Assembly (NCBI RefSeq): GCF_015686695.1
Contig: NZ_JADPMR010000001.1
Location: forward strand, 2,542,001-2,606,000
Reading direction: 5' to 3'
Length of the DNA: 64,000 bases
Source of the DNA: Vibrio nitrifigilis
GTDB lineage: Bacteria > Pseudomonadota > Gammaproteobacteria > Enterobacterales > Vibrionaceae
Below are positions 43,837-53,069 of the stretch, in pieces. The position numbers were made by a program, and so were the translations under genes. The notes under the pieces are model-generated. The model saw only the letters and a program-made list of their open reading frames with translations. It ran no database searches and had not been told where the DNA came from. Every line of letters starts with the position of its first letter. Positions within the stretch are counted from its first letter, which is position 1.

Positions 43837-45180
43837 GAAAGCCCCATGAACATCCTTGATTTTAAAGGGATGAACTAAGGACAGAATTCTTTATATTGCC
43901 ACGATTTTTATTGACCTTTCTCACATGTTTTTACATTAACAAAGGATCGATTTTTAGATCATTCTCATTGTTTTCTAATGGTTTCGTACTAAAAAACGGA
44001 GCCTTTCATGACCAATTTAGCGAACCCATTTATGCATTTTTTCAGCCTTAACCGATTACCGGCAAACAGGCAAAGTTACGCACAAATTATCAGACGTTAT
44101 TTTGCTGACGGTTTGTGGTGTTTTATCGGGACAAGATACATGGGAAGGCATTGTTGATTTTGGTGGAATGAGACGATATTTTCTCAATCATTATGGCGAT
44201 TTTTCAGCGGGTATTCCGTCTGCCGATACCGTGGCAAGAGTGGTGGGTTTACTCAATCCGAAAGAGTTCCAATCGGCCTTTATTGATTGGATGAAAGACT
44301 GTCATGATCTCACGAAAGGCGAGGTTGTCGCGGTTGATGGAAAGACGGTGAGAGGGTCTTACAATAAAGCCAAAGGTAATCAAGCGATCCATATGGTTAA
44401 CGTGTTTGCGACAGCGAATGGTGTTTGCTTGGCGCAATCCAAAGTGAACGAGAAAACCAACGAGATCACAGAGATACCTAAGCTACTGGAAATGTTAGAT
44501 ATTGCTGGTCGTTTAATCACGAACGATGCGATGGGTTACCAACGAAAAATAGCCCAGAAAATCGTGGATAAAAGCGCCGATTACTTGCTGGCAGTGAAGG
44601 GAAATCAAGGCAATTTAGAGCAGGCATTTAACGACTACTACAAGCCTTCGATGTTGATGAAGTTTGATGGCGATAGCTACTGGATATCTACTGATAGCTA
44701 CTCAAGTCAGGACAAAAGTCATGGTCGATTAGAGACTCGATGTGCCCTGGTGAATGAAGACTTGAGTGTGCTAGGTGACCTTGAGTACGAATGGCCGGAA
44801 TTGAAGAGCATGGGCATCATGGTCAATGTAAGACAAGAAAGCGAGCGCGCTTCAGAGAAAGAGGTATCAGTCCGCTACTATATCAGCTCAAAAAAATTGA
44901 GTGCAGAAGAACTGCATAATGCGAGCAAAAGTCATTGGTTAGTGGAGTCAATACACTGGCAATTAGACGTGGGTTTTAGAGAAGATAAATGCCGCATCAG
45001 AGTAGATGATTGAGCCGAGGAATTATCGAGGATCCGTCAAGCTTGTTTTAACTTATTGAAGCAAGAAACGAGTGCGAAAGGTGGTATCCAGCGTAAGAGA
45101 ATGCGTTGCGCGATGGATGAAAACTATCTAAGTAAGGTTCTCGGAAGCCTTGAATGACGGGAATGTTCATGCGGTTTCCG
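43837..45180 (+). mobile_element. ISAs1-family element, copy A2 (degraded)
   Basis: This copy is highly similar to the element at 30317-31655 over its length, including the leader ATCCTTGATTTTAAAGGG and the right-end TTCATGCGGTTTCCGTG. The outermost CAGGGCA of the left end is missing or changed, and the right end stops at GTG, where type B sequence begins. It has inserted into, or recombined with, the type B element. Confidence 0.85.
44008..45157 (+). pseudogene. ISAs1-family transposase, broken (copy A2)
   Basis: Compared with copy A1, a T run of six instead of five near 44037-44042 shifts the frame after the first codons, and a CGA to TGA change makes a stop at 45011-45013. The middle (303 codons from 44102) remains open and contains VAVDGKTVRGS. 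It carries 21 bases (GDSYWISTDSYS) that copy A1 lacks. The element cannot make an intact transposase. Confidence 0.88.
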
Positions 45181-45740
45181 TGTGAACCACCCCCGATTAC
45201 ATGAGCTATTTCAATCAAACTTTTCATTTGAAAAACTCTCAGACTATTCGTCTCATGCAGTAGAAGAAGAGGAAGTAAGGCTGAGGGGAAGAAAAATGAT
45301 AAGAACCTACATTACAGTGCCTTTTAATGAGACGTTTGGTGACTTTGCAGTAGATTGGAAAGAGATAAAAACCTTATGTATAGCAATGACATACCAGAAA
45401 ATGAATGGCGAGGCCGGAGGGCATTTAGGGATACGTTATTTTATCTGTTCGAAAGCGCTGTCGAGTGAGGATTTTGGAGCATTGTGCCGAGGGCATTGGG
45501 GTGTGGAAAGTATGCACTGGTGGTTAGATTCAGTGATGCGAGAGGACGGTAGCAAGATAATCTATGCATATGCAGCAGAAAATTTATCACGGATAAGGCA
45601 GATGTGTATGAACTTTATCAAGTTGGTAGAGATGAAAGGAACATTAAAACGTCGACAGCTCAAATGTGCACTGAATACAGAATTTAGAGAGTATGTTTTA
45701 TTTGGAAATTAACAAAACATTAACTTATGCGTGAGCCCTG
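45181..45740 (+). mobile_element. 3' part of an ISAs1-type element (type B)
   Basis: The right half of a distinct ISAs1-type element, cut on its left by copy A2. Its right end is GCGTGAGCCCTG (45729-45740). Its last 75 bases recur just upstream of rmlB (31656-31730), so type B once existed at both places. Confidence 0.75.
45182..45712 (+). pseudogene. C-terminal half of a type B ISAs1-family transposase
   Basis: An open stretch of 176 codons corresponds to the C-terminal half of the family: IRYFICSKALSSEDF, HWGVESMHWWLDSVMREDGSKI and the end REYVLFGN. The N-terminal catalytic half is missing because copy A2 lies there. The start codon is not a natural gene start. Confidence 0.85.
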
Positions 45741-45848
45741 GCGAAAGGTGGTATCCAGCGCAAGAAAATGCGTTGCGCGATGGATGAAAATTACTTAAGT
45801 AAGGTACTCGGAAGCCTTGAATGACAGGAGCGTTCATGCGGTTTCTAT
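45741..45848 (+). mobile_element. 3' remnant of a further type A element
   Basis: About 108 bases from GCGAAAGGTGGTATCC to TTCATGCGGTTTC match the last codons and right end of the A copies. The order A2, then B, then A remnant is best explained by B inserted into an old A copy and A2 later inserted into B. Confidence 0.8.
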
Positions 45849-45881
45849 GTATCAACTGACGAAAACTAAGATACAATAAAG

Positions 45882-46754
45882 ATGAGAAAATTAAGTTATA
45901 GTGTATTATTATGTGCATATAATGGTGAGTCATATATTAGGCAACAGATAGAGAGTATATTAGAGCAGTGTGAGAAACCACAAACTATTATTATATCTGA
46001 TGATAGTGAAAGAAACGATACTTATAAAGTATGTATGGAAATTTTTAATGAAAGAAAATTTACTAATTTTAAATATATTAAAGGTCCTCAAAAAGGAGTT
46101 ATATTAAATTTCCTTAAAAATATTAAGTATAATAATTCTGATTACTTATTTTTATCTGATCAAGATGATATATGGCATAAAGATAAAATAAAAATATTTA
46201 CGGAAAACATATTAAATAATGACTGTGGTAAACCATCCCTATGGTATTCTGACGCAGAGCTAATTGATGAGTTTGGGCAAGTTATATACGATAGTTTTTT
46301 TAAATATCAAAAATTATCAACTAATGTTTTTAAAGATGAATCGATCTTTTATAAAAATGCCGTACAAGGTGCTACATGCTGTCTCAATAGAAGTTTATGT
46401 GAGAAAGTTATTGAAATTAATGATATTTCAGATAGTAATAAAATAATCATGCACGATTGGTGGATCGCCTTAATAGCAAAATATTTTGGGTATGTATATT
46501 TTATTAATAAACCAATGATAATGTATAGACAACATGGAAAAAATCAGGTCGGAGCAAGGAGAAGCTTTAGACAATTATTATATTATATTTTACACCCTAG
46601 GAAAGCATTCTCTATTATAATAAAAATAGAGGAACAAAAAAAAGAGTACATTCGAGTAGCAAAAATTCTTGGGGTTGAAATAGACGAAATGAAATATTCT
46701 TTTTGTATAAAAACGAGCATAAAAAGAATAATATATAAATTATTCCATCAATAG
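45882..46754 (+). CDS. GT2 family glycosyltransferase (rhamnosyltransferase-like)
   Basis: A 290-aa GT-A enzyme with SVLLCAYNGESYIRQQIESIL and the metal motif LSDQDDIW, and HDWWIALIAKYFG typical of the group that includes RgpB/WbbL-type rhamnosyltransferases. With rmlBADC present, rhamnose is a plausible donor. The gene is an island between mobile element remnants on both sides. Its stop TAG runs straight into the left-end remnant of a type A element, so the natural C terminus may have been trimmed. Confidence 0.82.
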   Translation: MRKLSYSVLLCAYNGESYIRQQIESILEQCEKPQTIIISDDSERNDTYKVCMEIFNERKFTNFKYIKGPQKGVILNFLKNIKYNNSDYLFLSDQDDIWHKDKIKIFTENILNNDCGKPSLWYSDAELIDEFGQVIYDSFFKYQKLSTNVFKDESIFYKNAVQGATCCLNRSLCEKVIEINDISDSNKIIMHDWWIALIAKYFGYVYFINKPMIMYRQHGKNQVGARRSFRQLLYYILHPRKAFSIIIKIEEQKKEYIRVAKILGVEIDEMKYSFCIKTSIKRIIYKLFHQ

Positions 46755-46820
46755 GGAAACCTCATGAACATCCTTGATTTTAAAGGGATGAACTAAGGAC
46801 AGAATTCTTTATATCGCCAC
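46754..46820 (+). mobile_element. 5' remnant of a type A ISAs1 element
   Basis: GGGAAACCTCATGAACATCC and the following leader (to TATATCGCCAC) match the left end of copies A1 and A2. It is cut at 46820 by the left end of the type C element. Confidence 0.8.
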
Positions 46821-48140
46821 TAGGGCAAACGCATGAAACCCCTTGATTTTAAAGGCCTGTAGAAAAGGTTATTTTTGAAGAGCCGCTCGGTTTACCATCA
46901 TCAAATAAACTTTAACTCACAATAAGTTAATTGATCATGATGATCAACAAGTTCCTTATTATGACTTTGTGATCTGATAGTCTCACTATCAATCACTAAG
47001 TTTAACTCATGGATAAAAAATCATTGTTTGAGCACCTTTCTATCGTAAGAGATTTTCGTCAAGACTGGAAAGTCGACCATAAATTGACAGATATTTTGTT
47101 CCTCACTGTTTGTGCTGTGATTGGCGGAGCGGATGGTTGGGATGAGATAGAAGATTTTGGTCAAATTCACGAGTCTTGGTTTAGAGCCAGAGGAGAATTT
47201 GAGCAAGGCATACCGAGTCGCGATACCATTCGGCGGGTGATGAGTAAGATTAATCCGGCAAAGTTGCAACAAGCCTTCATTGCTTGGATGAAAACGTGTC
47301 ATGAGCTAACGGGCGGTGACATTGTTGCCGTCGATGGTAAGACATTGAGGCGCTCTTTCTCAAAAGACCACAGTGCCATTCATATGGTCAGTGCGTTCTC
47401 GGTGAAAAATTCGATTGTGTTAGGGCAGGTAAAAACAGAAGAGAAATCGAATGAGATCACCGCCATTCCGGAGTTATTGGAGCTACTTGATATTAGCGGG
47501 TGTTTGGTGACGTTAGATGCAATGGGTTGTCAAACTAAAATCGCTAATAAGATTATAGAGTCGGGAGCGGACTATCTTCTGGCGGTCAAAGGGAATCAAG
47601 GTCGACTGGAAGAGGCGTTCATTAAGCACTTTCCGATGCCAGCAATCTTGACATGGTCCGGAGACAGTTACGTGACCACGAACAAAATCGAGCACGGACG
47701 GCAAGAGCAGAGGCTTTATATCACCAGTGAGTTGTTTGATGACTTTGTAGACTTAGGCTTTGAATGGCGCGGCATGAAGACATTGGGGATTTCGATGTAC
47801 ATGCGCAGTAAGCCTGGAGAAAAACCGAATGCAGATGAGATATTTATTCGCTATTACATCAGCTCTAGGACATTGAGTGCAGAGCAATTTGCTGAGTCTA
47901 TCCGTAGTCACTGGCATGTCGAAAATAAGCTGCATTACAAGTTGGATGTGGGTTTCAACGAAGACCAAAGTCGGATACGAACAGATGATGGATCAGAAAA
48001 TTTTGCTAGGATCCGCCACATGTGTGTATCACTGATATCGAATGAAAAAACGTTCAAAGGTGGAGTAAAACGCAAAAGGAAGATGGCGGGAATGAGTGAA
48101 GCGTATTTAGAGAAGGTTCTCGCAGCCCTTTAATGATGGG
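46821..48140 (+). mobile_element. ISAs1-family element type C (H-repeat/IS1358-like), right end lost
   Basis: The left end is TAGGGCAAACGCATGAAACC. It carries a full-length transposase gene. After the stop, only about nine bases (TGATGGG) remain before IS66-type sequence begins, so its right inverted repeat is lost. The leader has the palindromic TTGATCATGATGATCAA near 46931-46947. Confidence 0.82.
47009..48133 (+). CDS. ISAs1-family transposase (type C, intact)
   Basis: A full-length 374-aa transposase of the ISAs1/H-repeat family, related to E. coli H-repeat proteins and IS1358. It starts MDKKSLFEHLSIVRDFRQDW and has VAVDGKTLRRS (first acidic residue), LLAVKGNQGRLEEAF, HWHVENKLHYKLDV and GFNEDQSRIRTDDGSENFARIR. 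No frameshift is seen. Its element has lost one end, so it might act only on other copies in trans. Confidence 0.9.
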   Translation: MDKKSLFEHLSIVRDFRQDWKVDHKLTDILFLTVCAVIGGADGWDEIEDFGQIHESWFRARGEFEQGIPSRDTIRRVMSKINPAKLQQAFIAWMKTCHELTGGDIVAVDGKTLRRSFSKDHSAIHMVSAFSVKNSIVLGQVKTEEKSNEITAIPELLELLDISGCLVTLDAMGCQTKIANKIIESGADYLLAVKGNQGRLEEAFIKHFPMPAILTWSGDSYVTTNKIEHGRQEQRLYITSELFDDFVDLGFEWRGMKTLGISMYMRSKPGEKPNADEIFIRYYISSRTLSAEQFAESIRSHWHVENKLHYKLDVGFNEDQSRIRTDDGSENFARIRHMCVSLISNEKTFKGGVKRKRKMAGMSEAYLEKVLAAL

Positions 48141-48347
48141 CACCTGGTCGCCCTGAGCTTCGTTATAAGGTTTTAACGCTTCAGAGCGTTTGGCGAACTG
48201 ACGGTCAAGTGCCAGTTTGAACTGCTCAATCAAGGATTGGCGCTCTTGCTACCACTCTTTTTTTTCAGACATCAACGCCTTCACCATCGCTTGAAGTCCC
48301 GCGATGTTTTGGCTGTCTGGATTGATGTCGGGGGTCGTCTTTTTCAT
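48141..48347 (-). pseudogene. IS66 tnpC fragment with internal stop
   Basis: Reading minus from ATG 48347: MKKTTPDINPDSQNIAGLQA, then a TAG at codon 33 (after EKKEW), then QERQSLIEQF...KRSEALKPYNEAQG. This is the coiled N-terminal region of an IS66 transposase. The rest is deleted. Confidence 0.85.
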
Positions 48348-48406
48348 GGTAGTTATTGTACTTAATACCGATAAAAAAGGCTTGGTTTATCTGACTGTTA
48401 TTGCCA

Positions 48407-48760
48407 TTAACCCATTGTAAAACTGTCGATTTTCACCGGTTTATGGCCGATTATTGTGAAGCCAGAAAGCAGTCTATCGAGGTCAAATTGCGTTAAGGTA
48501 AACACCGTATTTTTCTCTTGCGTGGGCCACTTAAACTTGGCTTTTTCGAGGCGTTTATACCAGAGCGCATAACCCGTTTGGTCCCAATACAACGCTTTGA
48601 TTTTATCGCGTTGTTTATTGGTGAAGAGGAACAATGCCCCCGAACCCAGTTCGAGGTCGGTTTCGGATTCAATCAACAGCGCCAGACCATTGATAGACTT
48701 TCTGAAATCGACAAACTCGCGGTATAAATACACCACTGGCGCGGTCATCATGCGTTTCAT
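48407..48760 (-). CDS. tnpB: IS66-family accessory protein TnpB
   Basis: A 117-aa protein typical of IS66 Orf2: VYLYREFVDFRKSINGLALLI, LFLFTNKQRDKIKALYWDQTGYALWYKRLEKAKFKWP. Needed with TnpA and TnpC for IS66 transposition. Overlaps tnpA by 4 bp. The reading frame is intact, but its element is not. Confidence 0.92.
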   Translation of the reverse strand: MKRMMTAPVVYLYREFVDFRKSINGLALLIESETDLELGSGALFLFTNKQRDKIKALYWDQTGYALWYKRLEKAKFKWPTQEKNTVFTLTQFDLDRLLSGFTIIGHKPVKIDSFTMG

Positions 48761-49076
48761 GATAAGGATCCAATCAACTCAGCAAGATAGTGTGGTGGCG
48801 TGCCTTGAGGAATACTCAATTCGACGTTACTTACCATCAAAGTCATGTTGGCTATCGACGTCTGGGTCAACTTGCGACACGTAGTCTTTTCAATAATTTC
48901 GGCCTTAACGAAACCACTCTGATTCGCGGAATGCTTAACACTCAGCTTTTGCCGCTTGGCGTAGAATGTCGATACGCTAATGCGGTGTTTTGGCAAAAAG
49001 CGTGTTGTGTAAGCAAGCTGGCTTGGCATTGTTCAATCAGAGAAAGCCATTCTTGGTCGGTGCGTCGTTTATACAT
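48757..49076 (-). pseudogene. tnpA: IS66-family tnpA, frameshifted
   Basis: From ATG 49076 the frame reads MYKRRTDQEWLSLIEQCQAS and LLTQHAFCQ, typical of TnpA. The expected continuation KHRISVSTFYAKRQKL is in another frame after about 48990, consistent with loss of one A in the CAAAACACC stretch. The C-terminal part to 48757 is open. Confidence 0.82.
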
Positions 49077-49156
49077 ATCACATCTCCTTTGGATTGGAGA
49101 TGTGATCATAGAGTGCGCAAAAGCTGATTAGAATGTGGTGTTTATGGTGCGCTTAC

Positions 49157-49195
49157 CAATAAGTTAATTGATCATCATGAGCAATTAACTTATTG
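49157..49195. repeat. 14-bp perfect palindrome in the type C leader remnant
   Basis: CAATAAGTTAATTG (49157-49170) and CAATTAACTTATTG (49182-49195) are perfect inverted copies with an 11-nt centre. The IS66 end lies at the outer edge of the palindrome, so the palindrome may have been the target or may be an element control site. Confidence 0.75.
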
Positions 49196-49295
49196 TGAGT
49201 TAGGGTTTATTCGATATATGGTAAAACGAGTAGCTCTTCAAAAATAACCTTTTCTACAGGCTTTTAAAACCAAGGGGGGTCATGCGTTTGCCCTG
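49157..49295 (-). mobile_element. Inverted left-end remnant of a type C element
   Basis: Read on the minus strand, this stretch is a diverged copy of the left 135 bases of the type C element at 46821-46955: CAGGGCAAACGCATGA, then GCCTGTAGAAAAGGTTATTT and TTTGAAGAGC. The two copies face each other over 2.2 kb. Confidence 0.85.
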
Positions 49296-49309
49296 ATCTA
49301 GTCGGTGGA

Positions 49310-50056
49310 TTAAGGATTACAATAAAACTTTATTAAGCTTATAGTATACCAAAAAAAATTTTTAGAGAAAATTTTTCTATTATCATGTTGAGCTAAGTGA
49401 ATGGCTTCTATCTGAGGGAAATACATAACGTTTTTCCCCTTTTGTATTGCTCTCTTACAAATGTCGGCATCTTCAAAATACATGAAATATCGTTCATCAA
49501 ATCCACCAAGTTCTTCATATGTTTCTGCTCTAAACAGTAGAAATGAGCCAGCTGCCCAGTCTATGCGTACAGGCTCTTTTATTGTGGATTTGTCATAAAT
49601 ATCTTTTCTTAGTACACCGAGTAATCCTCGTAGGGGATTGAGTAAAGAATGTTGACGTCGAATGGAATTATCAAATTCTGTTTTTTCTTTATTTCTATAT
49701 AAGTTGATAGCTGAGATATCAGATTGGTGTGTATCAGCAAGTTTCACCAACTGGTTGAGCGATTGATTATCGATGATGACATCAGGGTTGAGAGCCAGAA
49801 AATAATCCTCTGTTTTCATGTCCAATTTTTTTTTCGTAAACTCAAATATTTCATTATTATTTGCACCAAATCCTTTTGGCTGATTGGATGTGAGTAGGTG
49901 AATTCCTGCATCATTACAGTACGCGGTCAACTCCAAGGTTGGTTGGGTATTAGATTTTAAAACAACACTGTATTGCTTGGATAATTCTTTTAAAGTGTTG
50001 TCGCTAACAATCATCTCATCATGATTATGATTTACCACCGATATAAAAACTGCCAT
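49310..50056 (-). CDS. GT2 family glycosyltransferase (WbbL-like)
   Basis: A 248-aa GT-A enzyme with ISVVNHNHDEMI, SNQPKGFGANNNEIFEF and LALNPDVII, and the acceptor-side motif GGFDERYFMYFEDADICKRA, as in WbbL-type rhamnosyltransferases. ATG 50056 overlaps the upstream TAA (TAATG), showing translational coupling to the WbpM-like gene; the longer frame to 50119 is rejected. Its stop lies only 15 bases from mobile element sequence. Confidence 0.86.
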   Translation of the reverse strand: MAVFISVVNHNHDEMIVSDNTLKELSKQYSVVLKSNTQPTLELTAYCNDAGIHLLTSNQPKGFGANNNEIFEFTKKKLDMKTEDYFLALNPDVIIDNQSLNQLVKLADTHQSDISAINLYRNKEKTEFDNSIRRQHSLLNPLRGLLGVLRKDIYDKSTIKEPVRIDWAAGSFLLFRAETYEELGGFDERYFMYFEDADICKRAIQKGKNVMYFPQIEAIHLAQHDNRKIFSKNFFWYTISLIKFYCNP

Positions 50057-51930
50057 TATTGAATACTCTTTTTCGCTGTATACCCTGTCGGGGCATCTGA
50101 TAATATGCGAAGCGTGCAATTAACATCGAAGTTGTGACAGCATTCATCGAGCTCTAGAAGTAGAGCGTTCATTTCATCCCAAGTTAGTTTGTCTTCAGAG
50201 GCTGTCATGATTTTTTTATGGCTGGTTCCTTCCACATTGTCTCCAATTAGCAACTCTTCATAGAGTTTTTCTCCAGGTCTGAGACCGGTAAATTTAATCT
50301 CAATATCACCATCGTCACTCCTCCCATCATAATATTCTTTCATCCCCATGAGATGAATCATTCTTGTCGCTAGATCGAGAATTTTAACGGGTTCACCCAT
50401 GTCTAATACGAAAACCTGCCCATTCATCCCCATCGCTCCAGCTTGAATCACTAACTGAGCGGCTTCTGGAATAAGCATAAAATAACGAATAATATCAGGG
50501 TGTGTGACAGTGACAGGGCCCCCTTGTCGAATTTGCTTTTTAAACAATGGCACTACCGAGCCTGAAGAACCGAGTACGTTACCAAACCTTACCATGGTAA
50601 ATGTAGTTGCTGTTTGTTTATCTGCTAATGCTTGCAGAACCAGTTCTGCCATACGCTTGGTTGTGCCCATAACATTGGTTGGGCGCACAGCTTTGTCAGT
50701 AGAGATTAATGTGAAATTTGTTACACCGGCATTGATTGCGGCTTTGGCGCAGTTTAAGGTTCCGAATACGTTGTTACGTAATCCTTCAATTATGTTATCT
50801 TCAACAATTGGGACGTGCTTGTATGCGGCTGCATGATATATAGTTTCTACATTATACATCGTCACCAGATTGAGAACACGGTTCTCATTTTGCACAGATC
50901 CTAAAGCAGTCACAATCTTTGTGTCTGACTTTAAGTTTTTCTTTAGCTCTTGGATTTCTTGGTCTATGGCATAAAGGTTATATTCATTGAGTTCGAAAAG
51001 AACCAATGTAGATGGATGCTGAGCAAAGATTTGTCGGCATAGCTCTGATCCTATTGAACCACCCGCACCTGTCACCATAACGGATTTTCCAACGATATTT
51101 TTTTGTAATAAGTCTTGATTCGGCTCTACTGGAGCTCGACCTAGTAAGTCGGCTACGTCAAGATCTTGTACATCTGTTGCTTGGGCTCTTCCTGCTGCGA
51201 TATCTTCAACGCTGGGTACAGATTGTAATTCAATCGGCCATGACGACAATTTGTCTAGTAGGCGTAGGCGAGCTCCTTTATTGATGTTGTTGATCGCTAA
51301 GAGCAGCTTAACCGGTTCATAAAGCGATTGAAGGTTTTTGAATTCACTGCTGTGATGCACACGAATGCCAAAAATAATTTGACCTGCTTTTTTAGGATCG
51401 TCATCCAACATGATGACTGGATGGTACTCGTCACCTTGAATCAAGGCATAGGCCAAGTCTCTTCCTGTTGCTCCTGCGCCATATATGAAGACGTTTGGTT
51501 TACGCTTTTTATAGTAATGATAATAAATCGTTCGTATAAAAATACGCGGGCCGCCTAAAAAGAGTGTAGCTAACCCGACATAGATAAATGGAACACTGCG
51601 GGGGATAAAAGCGTGTAAGAAAAAGCCACTAAGGGAAAATGTGAGTGAAGAAATGATGACCGAGAGAAAAATATACCCTATGGCTGGTAGCATCATATAA
51701 CGAAGTACTGCGCGGTACATGCCTAAACGAACAAAGCAAAACAGAGTGACACATAAGGTAAGCAGTATTGCCCCTAACTCAGATGGACCTAACTCAAAAT
51801 CTAAGCTATTTAAGCGCAGTGCAATAGAAATATAAAGAGCGAAGGTGATTGCGCAACAATCGTAGATAATAGTAAAAGCGCGCTTATTCGAACGTTTAGT
51901 GCTAAGAAAAAATTGAATAGATTGCCACAT
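50056..51930 (-). CDS. wbpM: WbpM/FlaA1-like nucleotide-sugar 4,6-dehydratase
   Basis: A 624-aa inner-membrane protein. Four N-terminal helices lead to a CoA-binding-like Rossmann domain (FIYGAGATGRDLAYAL) and a C-terminal SDR domain (MVTGAGGSIGSELCRQIF). The catalytic segment is STDKAVRPTNVMGTTKR. WbpM-type enzymes convert UDP-GlcNAc to UDP-4-keto-6-deoxy-GlcNAc, the precursor of QuiNAc and FucNAc. The divergent WbpV-like reductase at 52116 would complete UDP-QuiNAc. I chose ATG 51930 (MWQSIQFFLSTKR) over the longer frame to 51981 by family start. Confidence 0.9.
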   Translation of the reverse strand: MWQSIQFFLSTKRSNKRAFTIIYDCCAITFALYISIALRLNSLDFELGPSELGAILLTLCVTLFCFVRLGMYRAVLRYMMLPAIGYIFLSVIISSLTFSLSGFFLHAFIPRSVPFIYVGLATLFLGGPRIFIRTIYYHYYKKRKPNVFIYGAGATGRDLAYALIQGDEYHPVIMLDDDPKKAGQIIFGIRVHHSSEFKNLQSLYEPVKLLLAINNINKGARLRLLDKLSSWPIELQSVPSVEDIAAGRAQATDVQDLDVADLLGRAPVEPNQDLLQKNIVGKSVMVTGAGGSIGSELCRQIFAQHPSTLVLFELNEYNLYAIDQEIQELKKNLKSDTKIVTALGSVQNENRVLNLVTMYNVETIYHAAAYKHVPIVEDNIIEGLRNNVFGTLNCAKAAINAGVTNFTLISTDKAVRPTNVMGTTKRMAELVLQALADKQTATTFTMVRFGNVLGSSGSVVPLFKKQIRQGGPVTVTHPDIIRYFMLIPEAAQLVIQAGAMGMNGQVFVLDMGEPVKILDLATRMIHLMGMKEYYDGRSDDGDIEIKFTGLRPGEKLYEELLIGDNVEGTSHKKIMTASEDKLTWDEMNALLLELDECCHNFDVNCTLRILSDAPTGYTAKKSIQ

Positions 51931-52115
51931 TATTACTTGCTTATTATGCAGATTCAGCACTATCGCTGAATAATAGTTCATTATTTTATAAAGATCAGAT
52001 TGTAGTGGTCTTGTCCTGATTTTGCTAGTATTTACGTCAAATTAGTGGGGTATCTGTTGATATCTTATCTGCCATATCAATCTAGTTTGTTATTGTGATG
52101 TGTTTAGGAGTCTCT

Positions 52116-53069
52116 TTGAATATTTTTATCACTGGTATGACCGGTTTTGTTGGTAGGGCAATAGCCGAGGAAGCTCAATTTCGAGGTTTATTTGTTACAG
52201 GGCAGGCCGTTCACCAAATGCATGAACATTTTCCAACAACATTGATGTCTGTAAATAGCGATAGCAATTGGTCTGAGTGTCTCGAACATGTTGATTGTGT
52301 TATTCATTGTGCGGCGCATGTGCATCAGATGAATGATTTGGATGGCTCTAATTTTTATCGTGAAGTTAATACGTTTGGGACATTAAATCTTGCAAAACAA
52401 GCTGCAATAGTGGGGGTTAAACGGTTCGTTTTTGTTAGTTCTATAAAAGTGAATGGTGAATACACATTGCCAAATCAGCCATATGTAGAAGATGTTGATT
52501 CAAAACCAACTGATCCATATGGCATCAGTAAATATGAGGCTGAGCAAGGCTTGATGGCGTTAGCGAAAGAGACATCTATGGAAGTGGTGATTATTCGCCC
52601 ACCTTTAATTTATGGACCGGGAGTGAAAGCCAACTTTTTATCTATGATGAATTGGATCTATAAAGAAAAGCCTCTTCCTCTAGGAGCTATAAAAAATCAA
52701 CGTAGCTTAATATTTGTTAATAATCTGGTCGATTTCATATTTAAAGCAATTAGTGATCCCAAGGCTGCAAATCAAACGTTTTTAGTTTCTGATGATCATG
52801 ATGTGTCGGTAACTCAGCTACTCAAGGAAATTGCCATCACTATGAACAAGTGTCCGATGTTAATACCTATTCCTCAATTATGGATTTCTGCTCTATTAAG
52901 ACTATTAGGTAAGAGTCATATAGATAAGAAACTTACGGGATCTCTTCAATTAGATGTTACTAAAGCTAAGTGTCTTTTAGACTGGAAGCCTAAATATGCG
53001 TTTCATGAAGGAATAAGATTGACTGTTGAGCATTATCTAGTTCAGAAAGAGGAAAATAAACAAAAATGA
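52116..53069 (+). CDS. WbpV-like nucleotide-sugar 4-keto reductase/epimerase
   Basis: An extended SDR of about 317 aa with MNIFITGMTGFVGRAIAEEA (GxxGxxG), FVSSIKVNGE, and DPYGISKYEAEQGL (Tyr/Lys). This is the group that includes WbpV, which reduces UDP-4-keto-6-deoxy-GlcNAc to UDP-QuiNAc, and related epimerases. A TTG start at 52116 is chosen since AGGAG lies 5 bases before it; an ATG at 52098 is in frame but lacks this. It overlaps the next gene by 4 bp. It diverges from the WbpM-like gene over a 185-bp gap that must hold both promoters. Confidence 0.83.
   Translation: MNIFITGMTGFVGRAIAEEAQFRGLFVTGQAVHQMHEHFPTTLMSVNSDSNWSECLEHVDCVIHCAAHVHQMNDLDGSNFYREVNTFGTLNLAKQAAIVGVKRFVFVSSIKVNGEYTLPNQPYVEDVDSKPTDPYGISKYEAEQGLMALAKETSMEVVIIRPPLIYGPGVKANFLSMMNWIYKEKPLPLGAIKNQRSLIFVNNLVDFIFKAISDPKAANQTFLVSDDHDVSVTQLLKEIAITMNKCPMLIPIPQLWISALLRLLGKSHIDKKLTGSLQLDVTKAKCLLDWKPKYAFHEGIRLTVEHYLVQKEENKQK

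Larger units (their letters stand above)
48141..49156 (-). mobile_element. IS66-family element, 3'-truncated (minus strand)
   Basis: Carries tnpA (frameshifted), tnpB (intact) and the first codons of tnpC in IS66 order on the minus strand. The left end GTAAGCGCACCATAAACACC (reading minus from 49156) is the typical IS66 GTAAGCG terminus. The element stops inside tnpC at about 48141, against the type C remnant. Confidence 0.85.
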
